From: DATKGL01 sp035510795
Lineage (GTDB): Bacteria > Patescibacteriota > Saccharimonadia > Saccharimonadales > UBA4665
NCBI GenBank assembly: GCA_035510795.1
Contig: DATKGL010000020.1
Coordinates: forward strand, 1-55,766
DNA: 55,766 bases
Direction: 5' to 3'
Shown here: positions 42,336 through 50,673 of the stretch, one piece after another
Layout of the letters: each line of letters begins with the position of its first letter
Numbering within the stretch: the stretch's first letter is position 1
Notes under the pieces: model-generated
The model's input: only the letters and a program-made list of their open reading frames with translations
Database searches by the model: none
What the model was told of the DNA's origin: nothing
Made by a program: the position numbers and the translations under genes

Positions 42336-43367
42336 TTACCCTTTGTCCGCCAGCGCAGTTTTTAATCGTTGGATCATTTCGACAGGTGTTGGATTAAGGC
42401 CATTCAATAACGACAGATAAATTGAAACAAAATTTCCTAAATTGATGAGCCAAAGTAATTGTGCCAGCAGATTATCGCCCTCAGCCTGGACCACTATCGG
42501 CGCTGGACGCATTCCAGACAAAAGTTTTTGACTGAGCTCAAATCGCTGCTGAACTCGCAGATGCTCAAGCTGACTGCGTAAATCTATCACGGCATATGGC
42601 TTATCGACAGGCTGTTTAGTCCAGCCAAGAAACTCATTATGATTAAACTCAGGAAATTGATCGAGCCAGGCAATCTGCTTGGCGTTTTCGTTGATATTTA
42701 TTTTCCATTTATAGGCCGCCGCAGACATTAGGGGGCCGCTATAGATAACGACTGACTTCCCGACCAGCTCTAGGGCAATCGTTTTAGCGGGGTTATCTTG
42801 AGTAGCAACGTCAGGGCGTAATTTCGTAGCAGCTAATTTAATGAAGTCGGCTTGGCTCATCAGATCAGAAACAGCCTTATCGGTTAATCCACAGCCATCG
42901 AAGATGACAGCCAAAGCTTTAAGCATAAAAAGGGTAGCATAACGAGGTTGGTAGCCCGTGGGGATCAACAGTAGTGGGTAGTGTTTTTCGCGGGCAATAT
43001 CTGCCAGCTTGCCGCCAGAGGCAACGACAGCAATAGTTGAACCACGAGTTTCGGCGTCATTTAGAGAGCTAACAGTTTCCTCGGTATCGCCCGAGTAACT
43101 AGAAATAATAACTAATGATTGCGGTGATGTATATTTTGGGAGGGTATAATTACGTACCACCTCAAGTGGAACAGAGAGATTTAGCCAGGTTTGGGCTATT
43201 AAACCGGACAGCGCCGATCCGCCCATGCCAGCAATAATAACATTGCTGATAGTTTGAGGTTTGATGATAACATCAAATTCGACCGTCAGTTGTTGGTATT
43301 GTTTTTCAGCAATGCCTAAAGCATCTTGAGCGTCATGCTCATGAATATAGCGCAGATCGTCTAACAT
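42336..43367 (-). CDS. Bifunctional phosphoglucose/phosphomannose isomerase-like protein
   Basis: A 343-residue protein with two SIS domains of the PGI/PMI family: 'VIIAGMGGSALSGLIAQTW', 'LVIISSYSGDTEETVSSL' and 'FPEFNHNEFLGW' (glutamate and histidine of the active site). It interconverts fructose-6-phosphate with glucose- or mannose-6-phosphate. AGGAGA precedes the ATG. It is divergent from the P/T-rich protein at 43435. Confidence 0.88.
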   Translation of the reverse strand: MLDDLRYIHEHDAQDALGIAEKQYQQLTVEFDVIIKPQTISNVIIAGMGGSALSGLIAQTWLNLSVPLEVVRNYTLPKYTSPQSLVIISSYSGDTEETVSSLNDAETRGSTIAVVASGGKLADIAREKHYPLLLIPTGYQPRYATLFMLKALAVIFDGCGLTDKAVSDLMSQADFIKLAATKLRPDVATQDNPAKTIALELVGKSVVIYSGPLMSAAAYKWKININENAKQIAWLDQFPEFNHNEFLGWTKQPVDKPYAVIDLRSQLEHLRVQQRFELSQKLLSGMRPAPIVVQAEGDNLLAQLLWLINLGNFVSIYLSLLNGLNPTPVEMIQRLKTALADKG

Positions 43368-43434
43368 AATTCTAAAATTCTCCTATGATATAATCTGGAT
43401 ATAAGTATAACCTAAAGAAAAATGGGGGGCATTA

Positions 43435-43986
43435 ATGTTTGGGCAACAAGATGATCAAACGACCACTGATCAGTCTGTACCACCTACAACAAATATTTCA
43501 GATAATGGAACAAAGCCAGATGGCTTTATGCCTGGGCAAACGCTACCAAGTTTATCGCACGCCGATTTGCCTGAAGCCGAACCGCCGGCAATAGCGCCCG
43601 GCAATAGCCCTGTTAATCCTTCACCCAGTTTCGCTAGTTTCACTGCACCGACACCAACTGCTTCATCCAGTAATATTTTCCCAAGCGAGATGGCTATCAA
43701 TCAGCCTGATTCTACCCAGCAATCACCAGTCGCCCAAGATGATTTATTGGATTTAAAAACCAAAGCTTTGCAGGAACTTGTACCTTTGGTCGATCAGCTT
43801 GAACAAACGCCAGAAGAAAAATTTAAAACAACCCTTATGATGATCCAGGCGTCCGACAACCAGTCATTAATTCAGACAGCTTACGAAACTGCACAGAAAA
43901 TCACAGACAATAAAGAGCGCGCCCAGGCCTTACTCGACCTAGTAAATGAAATCAACTACTTTACACAAGTTAAAAACAAATCTTAA
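43435..43986 (+). CDS. Hypothetical protein, disordered start and helical end
   Basis: A 183-residue protein. Residues 1-105 are P/T/S/N/Q-rich and probably disordered. Residues 108-180 are helical and charged (DLLDLKTKALQELVPLVDQL, 'AQKITDNKERAQALLDLVNE'). GGGGGG 10 bases before the ATG is a usable ribosome site, and TATAAT (43389-43394) or TATAAC (43406-43411) could be the -10 box. No family recognised. It ends 10 bases from the end of groEL. Confidence 0.6.
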   Translation: MFGQQDDQTTTDQSVPPTTNISDNGTKPDGFMPGQTLPSLSHADLPEAEPPAIAPGNSPVNPSPSFASFTAPTPTASSSNIFPSEMAINQPDSTQQSPVAQDDLLDLKTKALQELVPLVDQLEQTPEEKFKTTLMMIQASDNQSLIQTAYETAQKITDNKERAQALLDLVNEINYFTQVKNKS

Positions 43987-43996
43987 GCGATAGAGA

Positions 43997-45637
43997 TTAC
44001 ATCATACCCATGCCGCCCATATCAGGAGCGGATGGCATATCTTTCTTTTCTGGCACTTCAACTACCAAAGCCCCCATTGTGGTAGCGGTACCGGCAATTG
44101 AGACGGCGTTTTGTAGAGCTTCTTTGATAACTCTTGTCGGATCAATGACGCCGGCGGCATTTAAATCAACCAGTTTAGCCGGATTATTAACATCTATACC
44201 TTGTCCAACCTTTGCCAACTTAACCTGCGGCAGCCACTCATCGGCATTTAGACCAGCATTAGTTAGCAAAATTCGAAAGGGTTGTTCCAGGGCAGTCCGC
44301 AGAATTTGCGCGCCGGCGGCAACTGAGTCGGTACCGTTAACTTTTATGACTTTAGCCAAGTTGATCAGAGTGACCCCGCCGCCCGGGACGACGCCTTCAT
44401 CGAGTGCAGCCTTAACGGCGGCTACGGCGTCATCTACACGAAACTTTTTTTCTTCGATTTCGGTCTCGGTTGCGCCGCCGACTTTTATTACAGCAACTTT
44501 GCCACTTAAACTAGCCCGCCGCTTTTCAAGGTTCTCTTTATCGTATTCGCTGGTGGCTTGTTCGATCTGAGCATTAATTTGCTTGATTCGGCTCTGGACT
44601 TCGCTAGTTGAGCCACCACCTTCAATAATGGTTGTCTCATCCTTAGTTACGATAACCTTCCGAGCTGACCCGATCATGTCAAGTTCTGTGTTTTCAAATG
44701 TGAAACCTCTGTCTTCGGTTATGACCGTAGCGCCGGTTAAAATGGCAATGTCGTTCAATATATCGCTGCGCCGATCACCAAAAGCCGGAGCTTTAATTGC
44801 TACGGTGTTAAATACGCCTTTTAGGCGATTCAGAACAAGCGTTCCTAGCGCTTCACCTTCGACATCTTCAGCTATCAAGACGAGGTCTTTTTTACCAGCT
44901 TGTGCCAGTTTCTCGAGAACGGGTAAGAAATCTTGGATCGAACTGATTTTTTTATCTGTTACTAAAATGGCTGGGCGGTCATAGACGGCTTCCATGCGAG
45001 AGGCATCGGTAACCATATACGCACTAACAAAACCCCTGTCAAAAGTAAAGCCTTCAACAACTTCACTCTCCATCTGCAGGCCTTGCCCTTCTTCGACTGT
45101 AACAACTCCGTCTTTGCCGACTTTTTCAATAACGTCGGCAATTAATTTTCCGATTTCCGGATCGCCGGCTGAGATAGTAGCAACCTCGGCTACGCGGTTC
45201 TTTTTACCGCTGATATTTTCACTAAGGCTGCTCAGTTTCAATAGCGCTTCATGGGCGGCAGTCTCAATCCCCCGGCGCAGCAAAATAGGGTCATGGCCAG
45301 CAGCAATTAATTTATTAGCTTCATTCAATATGTTATAGGTCAAAACAGTGACCGTGGTAGTGCCATCACCGGCAACATCATTCATTTTACTGGCGGCTTG
45401 TTTGATGAGTTCAGCCCCAACTTTGTACCCCAGTGTTTCATCATCGATGTCAGCCAGCTCGATACCTTTAGCGACAGTAACTCCGTCGTGAGTAACAGTC
45501 GGGTTGCCATAGCTCTTACTGATGACAACGTTTCGGCCCTTAGGCCCCATGGTTGTTTTAATGGCATCATAAAGTACGGCTGCACCGCCGAGTAATCGTC
45601 TTCTAGCGTCGTTATCATAAAATACTTTTTTAGACAT
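43997..45637 (-). CDS. groL: Chaperonin GroEL
   Basis: A 546-residue GroEL of full length. 'GPKGRNVVISKSYG', 'VAGDGTTTVTVLTYNILNEA' (ATP site), 'AVIKVGGATETEIEEKKFRV' and 'DEGVVPGGGVTLI' are conserved. It ends with a G/M-rich tail (MGGMGMM). It folds proteins in an ATP-driven double ring with GroES, which is 10 bases upstream. Confidence 0.98.
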   Translation of the reverse strand: MSKKVFYDNDARRRLLGGAAVLYDAIKTTMGPKGRNVVISKSYGNPTVTHDGVTVAKGIELADIDDETLGYKVGAELIKQAASKMNDVAGDGTTTVTVLTYNILNEANKLIAAGHDPILLRRGIETAAHEALLKLSSLSENISGKKNRVAEVATISAGDPEIGKLIADVIEKVGKDGVVTVEEGQGLQMESEVVEGFTFDRGFVSAYMVTDASRMEAVYDRPAILVTDKKISSIQDFLPVLEKLAQAGKKDLVLIAEDVEGEALGTLVLNRLKGVFNTVAIKAPAFGDRRSDILNDIAILTGATVITEDRGFTFENTELDMIGSARKVIVTKDETTIIEGGGSTSEVQSRIKQINAQIEQATSEYDKENLEKRRASLSGKVAVIKVGGATETEIEEKKFRVDDAVAAVKAALDEGVVPGGGVTLINLAKVIKVNGTDSVAAGAQILRTALEQPFRILLTNAGLNADEWLPQVKLAKVGQGIDVNNPAKLVDLNAAGVIDPTRVIKEALQNAVSIAGTATTMGALVVEVPEKKDMPSAPDMGGMGMM

Positions 45638-45647
45638 GTTTGGCTCC

Positions 45648-45914
45648 TTATTTAACGGTTGCTAAGATATCTTCTTCTTTGACTAAAATATATTCTTCGG
45701 TGTTCAATTTAATATCGGTCGTGCTATAGCCTTTATAGATAATCCGCTCACCAACTTTTACTTGTTTAACAGCACTGCCGACAGCTAAAACTTTAGCAAC
45801 TTTAGGTTTTTCCTGTGCGTTGTCAGGCAGATACAGACCGCTGGCAGTCTTCGATTGCGGTTCTTCGGCTTGAGCGACAACGTATTCGCTGAGAGGGTGA
45901 ATAGGTACTCCCAT
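45648..45914 (-). CDS. groS: Co-chaperonin GroES
   Basis: An 88-residue GroES. The core includes 'PLSEYVVAQAEEPQSKTASG' (mobile loop) and 'VGERIIYKGYSTTDIKLNTE'. A strong AGGAGGAGC precedes the ATG. First gene of the groES-groEL operon under two CIRCE elements. Confidence 0.97.
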   Translation of the reverse strand: MGVPIHPLSEYVVAQAEEPQSKTASGLYLPDNAQEKPKVAKVLAVGSAVKQVKVGERIIYKGYSTTDIKLNTEEYILVKEEDILATVK

Positions 45915-45947
45915 AATTAGTGCTCCTCCTATTTGATTAATTATTCA

Positions 45948-45974
45948 CTAGCACTTCGTGATAAAGAGTGCCAG
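45948..45974 (-). promoter_or_regulatory. CIRCE element 1 (imperfect)
   Basis: CTAGCACTT-N9-GAGTGCCAG, seven of nine matches in each arm to the HrcA operator TTAGCACTC-N9-GAGTGCTAA. It lies in the transcribed leader of groES. Confidence 0.8.
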
Positions 45975-45978
45975 TGTT

Positions 45979-46005
45979 TCAGCACTCATAATAGCCGAGT
46001 GCTAA
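45979..46005 (-). promoter_or_regulatory. CIRCE element 2
   Basis: TCAGCACTC-N9-GAGTGCTAA, a near-perfect HrcA operator. Its 9-base spacer contains the -10 box of the groES promoter, so bound HrcA would block polymerase. hrcA itself is not in the window. Confidence 0.92.
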
Positions 46006-46017
46006 TTAATCTGTCAA
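45988..46017 (-). promoter_or_regulatory. groES-groEL promoter
   Basis: On the minus strand: TTGACA (46012-46017), 18 bases, TATTAT (45988-45993). A leader of about 65 bases carries CIRCE 1 and the AGGAGGAGC site. Confidence 0.82.
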
Positions 46018-46030
46018 GCAAGATTCTTGA

Positions 46031-46549
46031 TTAATTATCAGGTACTGACTTCGGTTTTATTGCAAATAAATGGTAAGTTGTAGACACTTTTTCAGTGGTC
46101 TGTTCAAGATAAGGTAGTGCCATGAAGCGCGAGTGAGTACCGAATTGGTCATTTTCGCGGTGCGGTTTAATTTCCGTATCAGTAATCCTAAATGCAAACT
46201 TTTTATCACCACTTTTGTGCGTAATAATTGCGAAGCGATCTGGGTTGTTCTGATTTTCTAGCGAAGTGATTGCATCCCAAACATCACCTTCTTTCTGGAA
46301 CGGAATACTGATCCACAAAGTCTCACCCTCATGACGGGAATGTTGATCATAATTAACCGCTAAAAGAATTGTTCCAATGCGCGCACCGGTAATCGGATCA
46401 TCTTCATAGTCAATATAGAGATTATAAGGATCAGTATCGGTGTCAAAGTCAGCCACTGTAAATTTATGACCGATGGCATTGAACAAAATAGATTGCGGCG
46501 ATAACGATTCGATTGAACTGGTAGGATTACCTTCAATACCTTGTGTCAT
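46031..46549 (-). CDS. Hypothetical soluble protein
   Basis: A 172-residue acidic protein without signal or membrane segment. It appears all-beta, with strands such as 'GARIGTILLAVNYDQ', 'ETLWISIPFQ' and 'KKFAFRITDTEIKPH'. No family recognised. It has a near-consensus promoter and stands alone between groES and the GC-richer insert. Confidence 0.55.
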   Translation of the reverse strand: MTQGIEGNPTSSIESLSPQSILFNAIGHKFTVADFDTDTDPYNLYIDYEDDPITGARIGTILLAVNYDQHSRHEGETLWISIPFQKEGDVWDAITSLENQNNPDRFAIITHKSGDKKFAFRITDTEIKPHRENDQFGTHSRFMALPYLEQTTEKVSTTYHLFAIKPKSVPDN

Positions 46550-46559
46550 AGATGTTATG

Positions 46560-46588
46560 ATAATACAACATTATTAACCTATTGTCAA
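46560..46588 (-). promoter_or_regulatory. Promoter of the 172-residue hypothetical gene
   Basis: On the minus strand: TTGACA (46583-46588), 17 bases, TATTAT (46560-46565), then 10 bases to the ATG. The leader would be only 3-4 bases. Confidence 0.7.
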
Positions 46589-46665
46589 AAGTTTAAGTAT
46601 CTGTTATGCTTGTCAGGTCTCTCATTTGAGGACAACCCGTACCTATACTACATGGAGGGTAAACT

Positions 46666-47130
46666 GTGCCGGAATTTACGCTGGTACAACACGCTGGTGA
46701 GGACGTTCTACGTCTTGATGAAACTGGCAGAAGTGTCCGTCGGCTCTCGGCAGAAATCCGAGTATCTCGTGTGAAAGATCTCGAGATCATGACCGCGGTC
46801 CGCAAGGCCATCCAAAGCCAAGCCGGTGTCACCATACTCCCTGGCAACGGAACAAAGAAGAAGGCCCAACACCTGACATATCTGGAAATCACATTCCGGA
46901 AACCAGATCCCTCAGTCAGGGATCTCGAAGCCTGGTTAAGAGGCCAGATTCTGAATATTCTCAGAGTTGCGAAGGAAGCAGCAGAAGAAATCGTCCAATC
47001 CAGGACGTATGGTATCTGCCAACAGGCAGAATACGTGCCAGCGGAACCACGCCTGACGGTTGTCGTCGGATCAAGGACTGAGAAGCCCTTCCCCAACAAA
47101 CCGCAATGGATTCGCGGGCACACCAGGTAG
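46666..47130 (+). CDS. Orphan hypothetical protein of GC-richer composition
   Basis: A 154-residue basic protein starting with GTG behind GGAGGG (46654-46659). It looks alpha/beta ('LSAEIRVSRVKDLEIMTAVR', 'LTYLEITFRKPDPSVRDLEA'), with a helix rich in A, E and K. No known motif. Its codons and composition are visibly less AT-rich than the flanks, which suggests recent transfer. A set of tandem hairpin repeats follows directly. A long antisense frame on the other strand is taken as a by-product of this composition. Confidence 0.55.
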   Translation: MPEFTLVQHAGEDVLRLDETGRSVRRLSAEIRVSRVKDLEIMTAVRKAIQSQAGVTILPGNGTKKKAQHLTYLEITFRKPDPSVRDLEAWLRGQILNILRVAKEAAEEIVQSRTYGICQQAEYVPAEPRLTVVVGSRTEKPFPNKPQWIRGHTR

Positions 47131-47477
47131 TACCACGTAGTACTAGTTAGGACGGTCACCGAGTGGTGAGAAACAGTTTCGGGAACGAAACACTGCCTCA
47201 TCACTCGGTCTACCGGACAGAGTTTCAAATGCGGTCGCAGGCTCTTTTGCCTCCCCATTTTAAACACGGTGAGAAGCCATTTCGAGAGCGATATGCTACT
47301 CAACACCATTTATCCGGTCTACCGGACTTAGTTTGTAAAAGCGGAAGTAGGTCCCTCCACCTGCACCAATTTTACTGTCTCAGGCTCTTTTGCCTCCCCA
47401 AATTTTGTGGTTGTAGGCCCCTTCGCCTCCCCAATATTAACTAAGTCCTTCTTTCCTTCCTCTGTATAATTATGCTC
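47131..47477 (+). ncRNA. Tandem structured repeats, possible RNA
   Basis: A 13-pair hairpin ACCGAGTGGTGAG/CTCATCACTCGGT (47158-47170 with 47197-47209) holds an inner stem TTTCG-GGAA-CGAAA with a GNRA-type loop. A related but eroded unit follows about 109 bases later. GGTCTACCGGAC recurs at 47207 and 47316, each a small CCGG-TCTA-CCGG-like hairpin. AGGC-N6-GCCT-CCCCA recurs at 47239, 47384 and 47415, with a degenerate version at 47350. No RNA family recognised, and strand is uncertain. No real ORF is seen in this stretch. Confidence 0.4.
47465..47470 (+). promoter_or_regulatory. -10 box of the amidinotransferase gene, leaderless
   Basis: TATAAT is followed by 7 bases and ATG 47478. An ATG at 47472 is only one base beyond the box and so is not a likely start. 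Confidence 0.55.
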
Positions 47478-48272
47478 ATGAGTAAAGTATTAATGTGTCC
47501 GCCTGATTATTTTGACATCGAATACGAAATTAACCCCTGGATGCATCAAGATAATCAAGTTGACACTTATGAAGCTCGGCGGCAATGGCAGACATTGCAC
47601 GATATCTATCAGCAAAAAATGAAATGGGACGTCGAACTAATGCACCCCGTGAGAGGCTTGCCGGATATGGTGTTCGCAACAGATTGCTGTTTAGCTGTTA
47701 ACGACAAGGTACTACTCAGTAATTTTCATTACAGTCAGCGCCAGCCCGAAACTAAGTATTATGAGAAATGGTTTAGCGAGCATGGGTATACAAAACTTAA
47801 GATCGCTGATCATCGTTTTGAGGGGGGTGGCGATAATTTAATCTGTGGGGATAAAATATTAGCTGGCTACGGTTTTCGCTCCAATCTTGCTGCCCATGAC
47901 GAAATCGGACAGTATTTTGGGCTTGAGGTCATAAGTTTGAAGATTATCAACCCCTACTATTTCCACCTAGATACTTCTTTAGCGGTGTTAGATGAAAATA
48001 CGGTAGCATTCTTCCCTGGCGCCATAGATAAGGCTAGCCAAGATCGTCTCAGAGCAGCCATCCCGAATATTATCGAAGCCACTGCGGAGGAGGCCGAAGG
48101 CTTTGGCCTAAATGCTGTAAGCGATGGCCGCACCGTTATTACCAGCAATCAGTCTGACAGTTTATTGCAAAAGTATCGCCAGTACGGTTTTGAGGTTATT
48201 GGGACGGCTATTCTTGAATTCCGCAAATCCGGTGGCGGCGTGAAATGTCTAACGCTGCAATTGCCTTTTTAG
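47478..48272 (+). CDS. Amidinotransferase-superfamily protein (DDAH/arginine-deiminase-like)
   Basis: 264 residues from ATG 47478. The guanidino-enzyme fold is shown by 'MCPPDYFDIEYEINPWM', 'DMVFATDCCLAVNDKVLLS', 'FEGGGDNLICGD' (substrate acidic residues), 'YYFHLDTSLAVLD' (catalytic His) and the C-terminal nucleophile in 'SGGGVKCLTLQLPF'. Members hydrolyse or transfer the guanidino group of arginine derivatives. The length and motifs fit DDAH-like or ornithine-producing hydrolases; the substrate is undecided. Confidence 0.88.
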   Translation: MSKVLMCPPDYFDIEYEINPWMHQDNQVDTYEARRQWQTLHDIYQQKMKWDVELMHPVRGLPDMVFATDCCLAVNDKVLLSNFHYSQRQPETKYYEKWFSEHGYTKLKIADHRFEGGGDNLICGDKILAGYGFRSNLAAHDEIGQYFGLEVISLKIINPYYFHLDTSLAVLDENTVAFFPGAIDKASQDRLRAAIPNIIEATAEEAEGFGLNAVSDGRTVITSNQSDSLLQKYRQYGFEVIGTAILEFRKSGGGVKCLTLQLPF

Positions 48273-49576
48273 GATTTAGCCAGCCGCTTTTTTATAGCTT
48301 CCCTGGCAGCGCCTATCTCATCCCAAGGGGATGCGCCGTTCGCCCTTTCGATTGTTTTTTCGTGACCTTTTCCAAGAAGTAAAACAGTATCTCCGGTTTT
48401 AGCCCTGTCGATCGTGAACTGAATTGCCGCCGGGCGATCATGGACTAGGAATAGGTTGGTTTGCCGGGTTTTGCCGGCTTTCTCGGCGCCACCGGCAATT
48501 TGGTTCAAAATTTTATCACCATCAACGTCACGGTCATCCTCTTCAGTAATAACGACTTCATCAGCATAAATGCCAGCTAACTCGCCCTGGATTGACCGTT
48601 TGGCTTCGTCCCGGCGGCCGGCTGAGCCGAACATGACAATAAGTTTAGCATTAGTAACCGGCTTAATGTCTTTGAACAACTTTTCAAAGCTATCCGGAGT
48701 ATGCGCAAAATCGACAATCACATCGAAAGGTTGCCCTTCGTTGATATGTGTCATCCGACCTTCAACTTCTTTCAGGGCGGCAATCCCCTGTTCTATTTTG
48801 CCAACCGGCACGGAAAGAACATGGCCGACAGCTACCGCAGCCAGCGAGTTATAAACATTAAAACTACCCGGTATAAAACATTTAATGTGATAATTTGTGC
48901 TGCCGATTTTGGCCGTATATTGGATTTGGTCGGTAGCGAGTATGACTTCTTCCGCTCTCAGATCACCGGTTTTTACGCCATAAGTAATGGGCTTGTTGAT
49001 TGCCGAGACAAATTTAGGGGCATTGTCATCTTCGGCGTTAATAATACCAGTCCGTAAGCCTTTTTTATTGCCGTTGGCAAGCTGAAAAAGCTTTATCTTG
49101 GCGTTGAGATAATTATTGAAGGTCTTGTGAAAATCAAGATGTTCGTGGGTCACATTTGTCATAACGACTACGGAGTAAGGAACACCCCATACCCGATTTT
49201 GAGCCAGGGCATGACTGGTGGTTTCCAAAACCAGCCAATCGATGTTCTTGGATTTAAATTCTTTGAGGCGTTTCATCAGTTCAGGAACTGTCACGCTCGT
49301 GACATGATGAGTTTGCGGCTTGATATCATCATCCACACCGAAAGCTACAGTGGTCATGATACCGACTTTATAGCCAGCAGCTTGGAGTATTTTATAAATC
49401 ATGAAGCTGGTGGTGGTCTTACCGTTAGTGCCGGTGACTCCAATAACTTTCATCTTTCGAGCCGGGAAGCCATAAAGAACATTGAACAGAACAGCCTCCA
49501 TAAGATGACCGAAGGGTTCGATTTTAACGAATAACTTAGACGGGATAAATTTCTTAACTAAAGTCCGCAAGCTCAT
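48269..49576 (-). CDS. Mur ligase (MurE-like) without the first domain
   Basis: A 435-residue Mur ligase. The P-loop GTNGKTTTS is at residue 49, although MurE usually has about 100 residues before it, so the UDP-binding first domain is missing. Then come 'ETTSHALAQNRVWGVPYSVV', 'TNVTHEHLDFH', 'GSFNVYNSLAAVAVG' and 'DFAHTPDSFEKLF' of MurE type. The amino-acid-specificity motif D-N-P-R is replaced by E-D-D-R (VVITEEDDRDVDGD). It may add an amino acid to an atypical acceptor in wall precursor synthesis. It overlaps the end of the amidinotransferase gene by 4 bases. Confidence 0.82.
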   Translation of the reverse strand: MSLRTLVKKFIPSKLFVKIEPFGHLMEAVLFNVLYGFPARKMKVIGVTGTNGKTTTSFMIYKILQAAGYKVGIMTTVAFGVDDDIKPQTHHVTSVTVPELMKRLKEFKSKNIDWLVLETTSHALAQNRVWGVPYSVVVMTNVTHEHLDFHKTFNNYLNAKIKLFQLANGNKKGLRTGIINAEDDNAPKFVSAINKPITYGVKTGDLRAEEVILATDQIQYTAKIGSTNYHIKCFIPGSFNVYNSLAAVAVGHVLSVPVGKIEQGIAALKEVEGRMTHINEGQPFDVIVDFAHTPDSFEKLFKDIKPVTNAKLIVMFGSAGRRDEAKRSIQGELAGIYADEVVITEEDDRDVDGDKILNQIAGGAEKAGKTRQTNLFLVHDRPAAIQFTIDRAKTGDTVLLLGKGHEKTIERANGASPWDEIGAAREAIKKRLAKS

Positions 49577-49582
49577 AGTTCA

Positions 49583-49590
49583 AGTATACT
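49583..49590. promoter_or_regulatory. Symmetric -10 box shared by the Mur ligase and tsaD genes
   Basis: AGTATACT is its own reverse complement. Read on the minus strand TATACT lies 6 bases before the Mur ligase ATG. Read on the plus strand TATACT lies 10 bases before the tsaD ATG. The whole divergent gap is 24 bases. Confidence 0.6.
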
Positions 49591-49600
49591 GTAAAACTGT

Positions 49601-50659
49601 ATGACAATTTTAGGCATTGAATCAAGTTGCGACGAAACTGCGGCGGCGGTTGTCCGGGATGGAAATTTACTACTTGGTAATGTTGTGGCCAGTTCGATGG
49701 AATTACACGCCCCTTACGGCGGCGTAGTACCTGAGATTGCCGCCCGCAGCCACATTGAAGCAATTATTCCAACAATATCAACTGCCCTGGAACAGGCTAA
49801 AACAAATTGGGCAGATATTGATGGCATAGCTGTAACTTATGGAGCTGGTCTCAGCGGCAGTTTATTGGTAGGCGTTCTGACGGCCAGGACTTTAGCCATT
49901 ATTTATAACAAGCCTCTGTACGCCATCAACCACGTCGAGGGTCATGTCTATGCCAATTTTTTGACAAAGACTTCCCTGCCCGGCTATGACTTGCCTGCTG
50001 AGCAGCCGGAATTTCCGATGTTAGCATTAATTGTTTCCGGAGGACATACTCAGTTGGTCTACTTCACAGATCATTTCACCTACAGAGTGCTTGGACAAAC
50101 CCTTGATGATGCAGTCGGCGAAGCATTTGATAAGGTAGCTAAGATGCTCGGTTTAGCTTACCCAGGAGGCCCCAGTATTCAAGTGGCAGCAGCCAAGGGA
50201 AAAGCCAAATTCCCCTTGCCTACAGCTAAACTCAGCGCAAAATACAACTTTAGCTTCTCTGGCCTAAAAACAGCCGTTTTAAGGCTGGCCCAACAACAAA
50301 TAGGTGAAGACTACGGTTTCCCATCATCAAAGCTGGCAGAGAGGCTCTCTGAAGCTCAGAAGGCTGATATTTCAGCCAGTTTCCTTACTACGGCAATTGA
50401 TACACTCGTCGGCAAGACGTTGTTAGCTTATCTGGAATATAAACCGAAAAGTGTCGTTATCGCTGGTGGTGTTGCGTCTAGCCAGCCTCTACGGCAACAG
50501 TTATCTAAACGCTTACCGATTGCTATCGCTTATACCGATGTTAAACTGTGTACCGATAACGGCGCCATGATAGCAACTTTAGGTTGGTATAAGCATGCCA
50601 AAAATCAAACGCCCGCCGACCCATTTTCATTGTCGCCAAAACCAAATTTGGTTATGTAA
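49601..50659 (+). CDS. tsaD: tRNA N6-adenosine threonylcarbamoyltransferase TsaD
   Basis: A 352-residue ASKHA-fold protein. 'ILGIESSCDETAAAVVRDG' opens the protein, 'HAPYGGVVPEIAARSHIE' follows, metal-binding histidines are in 'INHVEGHVYANF', and 'SGGHTQLVYF', 'VAGGVAS'-like 'VVIAGGVASSQPLRQQL' and 'CTDNGAMIA' are conserved. It transfers threonylcarbamoyl to A37 of ANN-decoding tRNAs with TsaB and TsaE. valS follows 85 bases downstream. Confidence 0.97.
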   Translation: MTILGIESSCDETAAAVVRDGNLLLGNVVASSMELHAPYGGVVPEIAARSHIEAIIPTISTALEQAKTNWADIDGIAVTYGAGLSGSLLVGVLTARTLAIIYNKPLYAINHVEGHVYANFLTKTSLPGYDLPAEQPEFPMLALIVSGGHTQLVYFTDHFTYRVLGQTLDDAVGEAFDKVAKMLGLAYPGGPSIQVAAAKGKAKFPLPTAKLSAKYNFSFSGLKTAVLRLAQQQIGEDYGFPSSKLAERLSEAQKADISASFLTTAIDTLVGKTLLAYLEYKPKSVVIAGGVASSQPLRQQLSKRLPIAIAYTDVKLCTDNGAMIATLGWYKHAKNQTPADPFSLSPKPNLVM

Positions 50660-50673
50660 AATTCGCCTTTTAC

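Noticed and set aside
46541..46774. 77-codon plus-strand frame before the orphan gene
   Set aside because: It overlaps the promoter of the minus-strand gene and the start of the orphan gene in another frame, with no ribosome site.
46593..47309. A 238-codon open frame on the minus strand opposite the orphan gene and repeats
   Set aside because: It is arginine/serine-rich with no domain, runs antisense through both the plus-strand gene (which has a good ribosome site) and the hairpin repeats, and is best explained by the GC-richer composition.
47239..47440. CRISPR array
   Set aside because: The repeats are short, few, unequal in spacing and imperfect, with no cas genes in the window.
47163..47444. 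A 93-codon plus-strand frame inside the tandem repeats
   Set aside because: It follows the repeats themselves, has no recognisable protein features and reads through base-paired hairpins.
47131..47477. Type III toxin-antitoxin RNA (ToxIN-like)
   Set aside because: The repeats follow the gene where the RNA antitoxin would precede it, unit length differs, and the 154-residue protein lacks a ToxN-like look.
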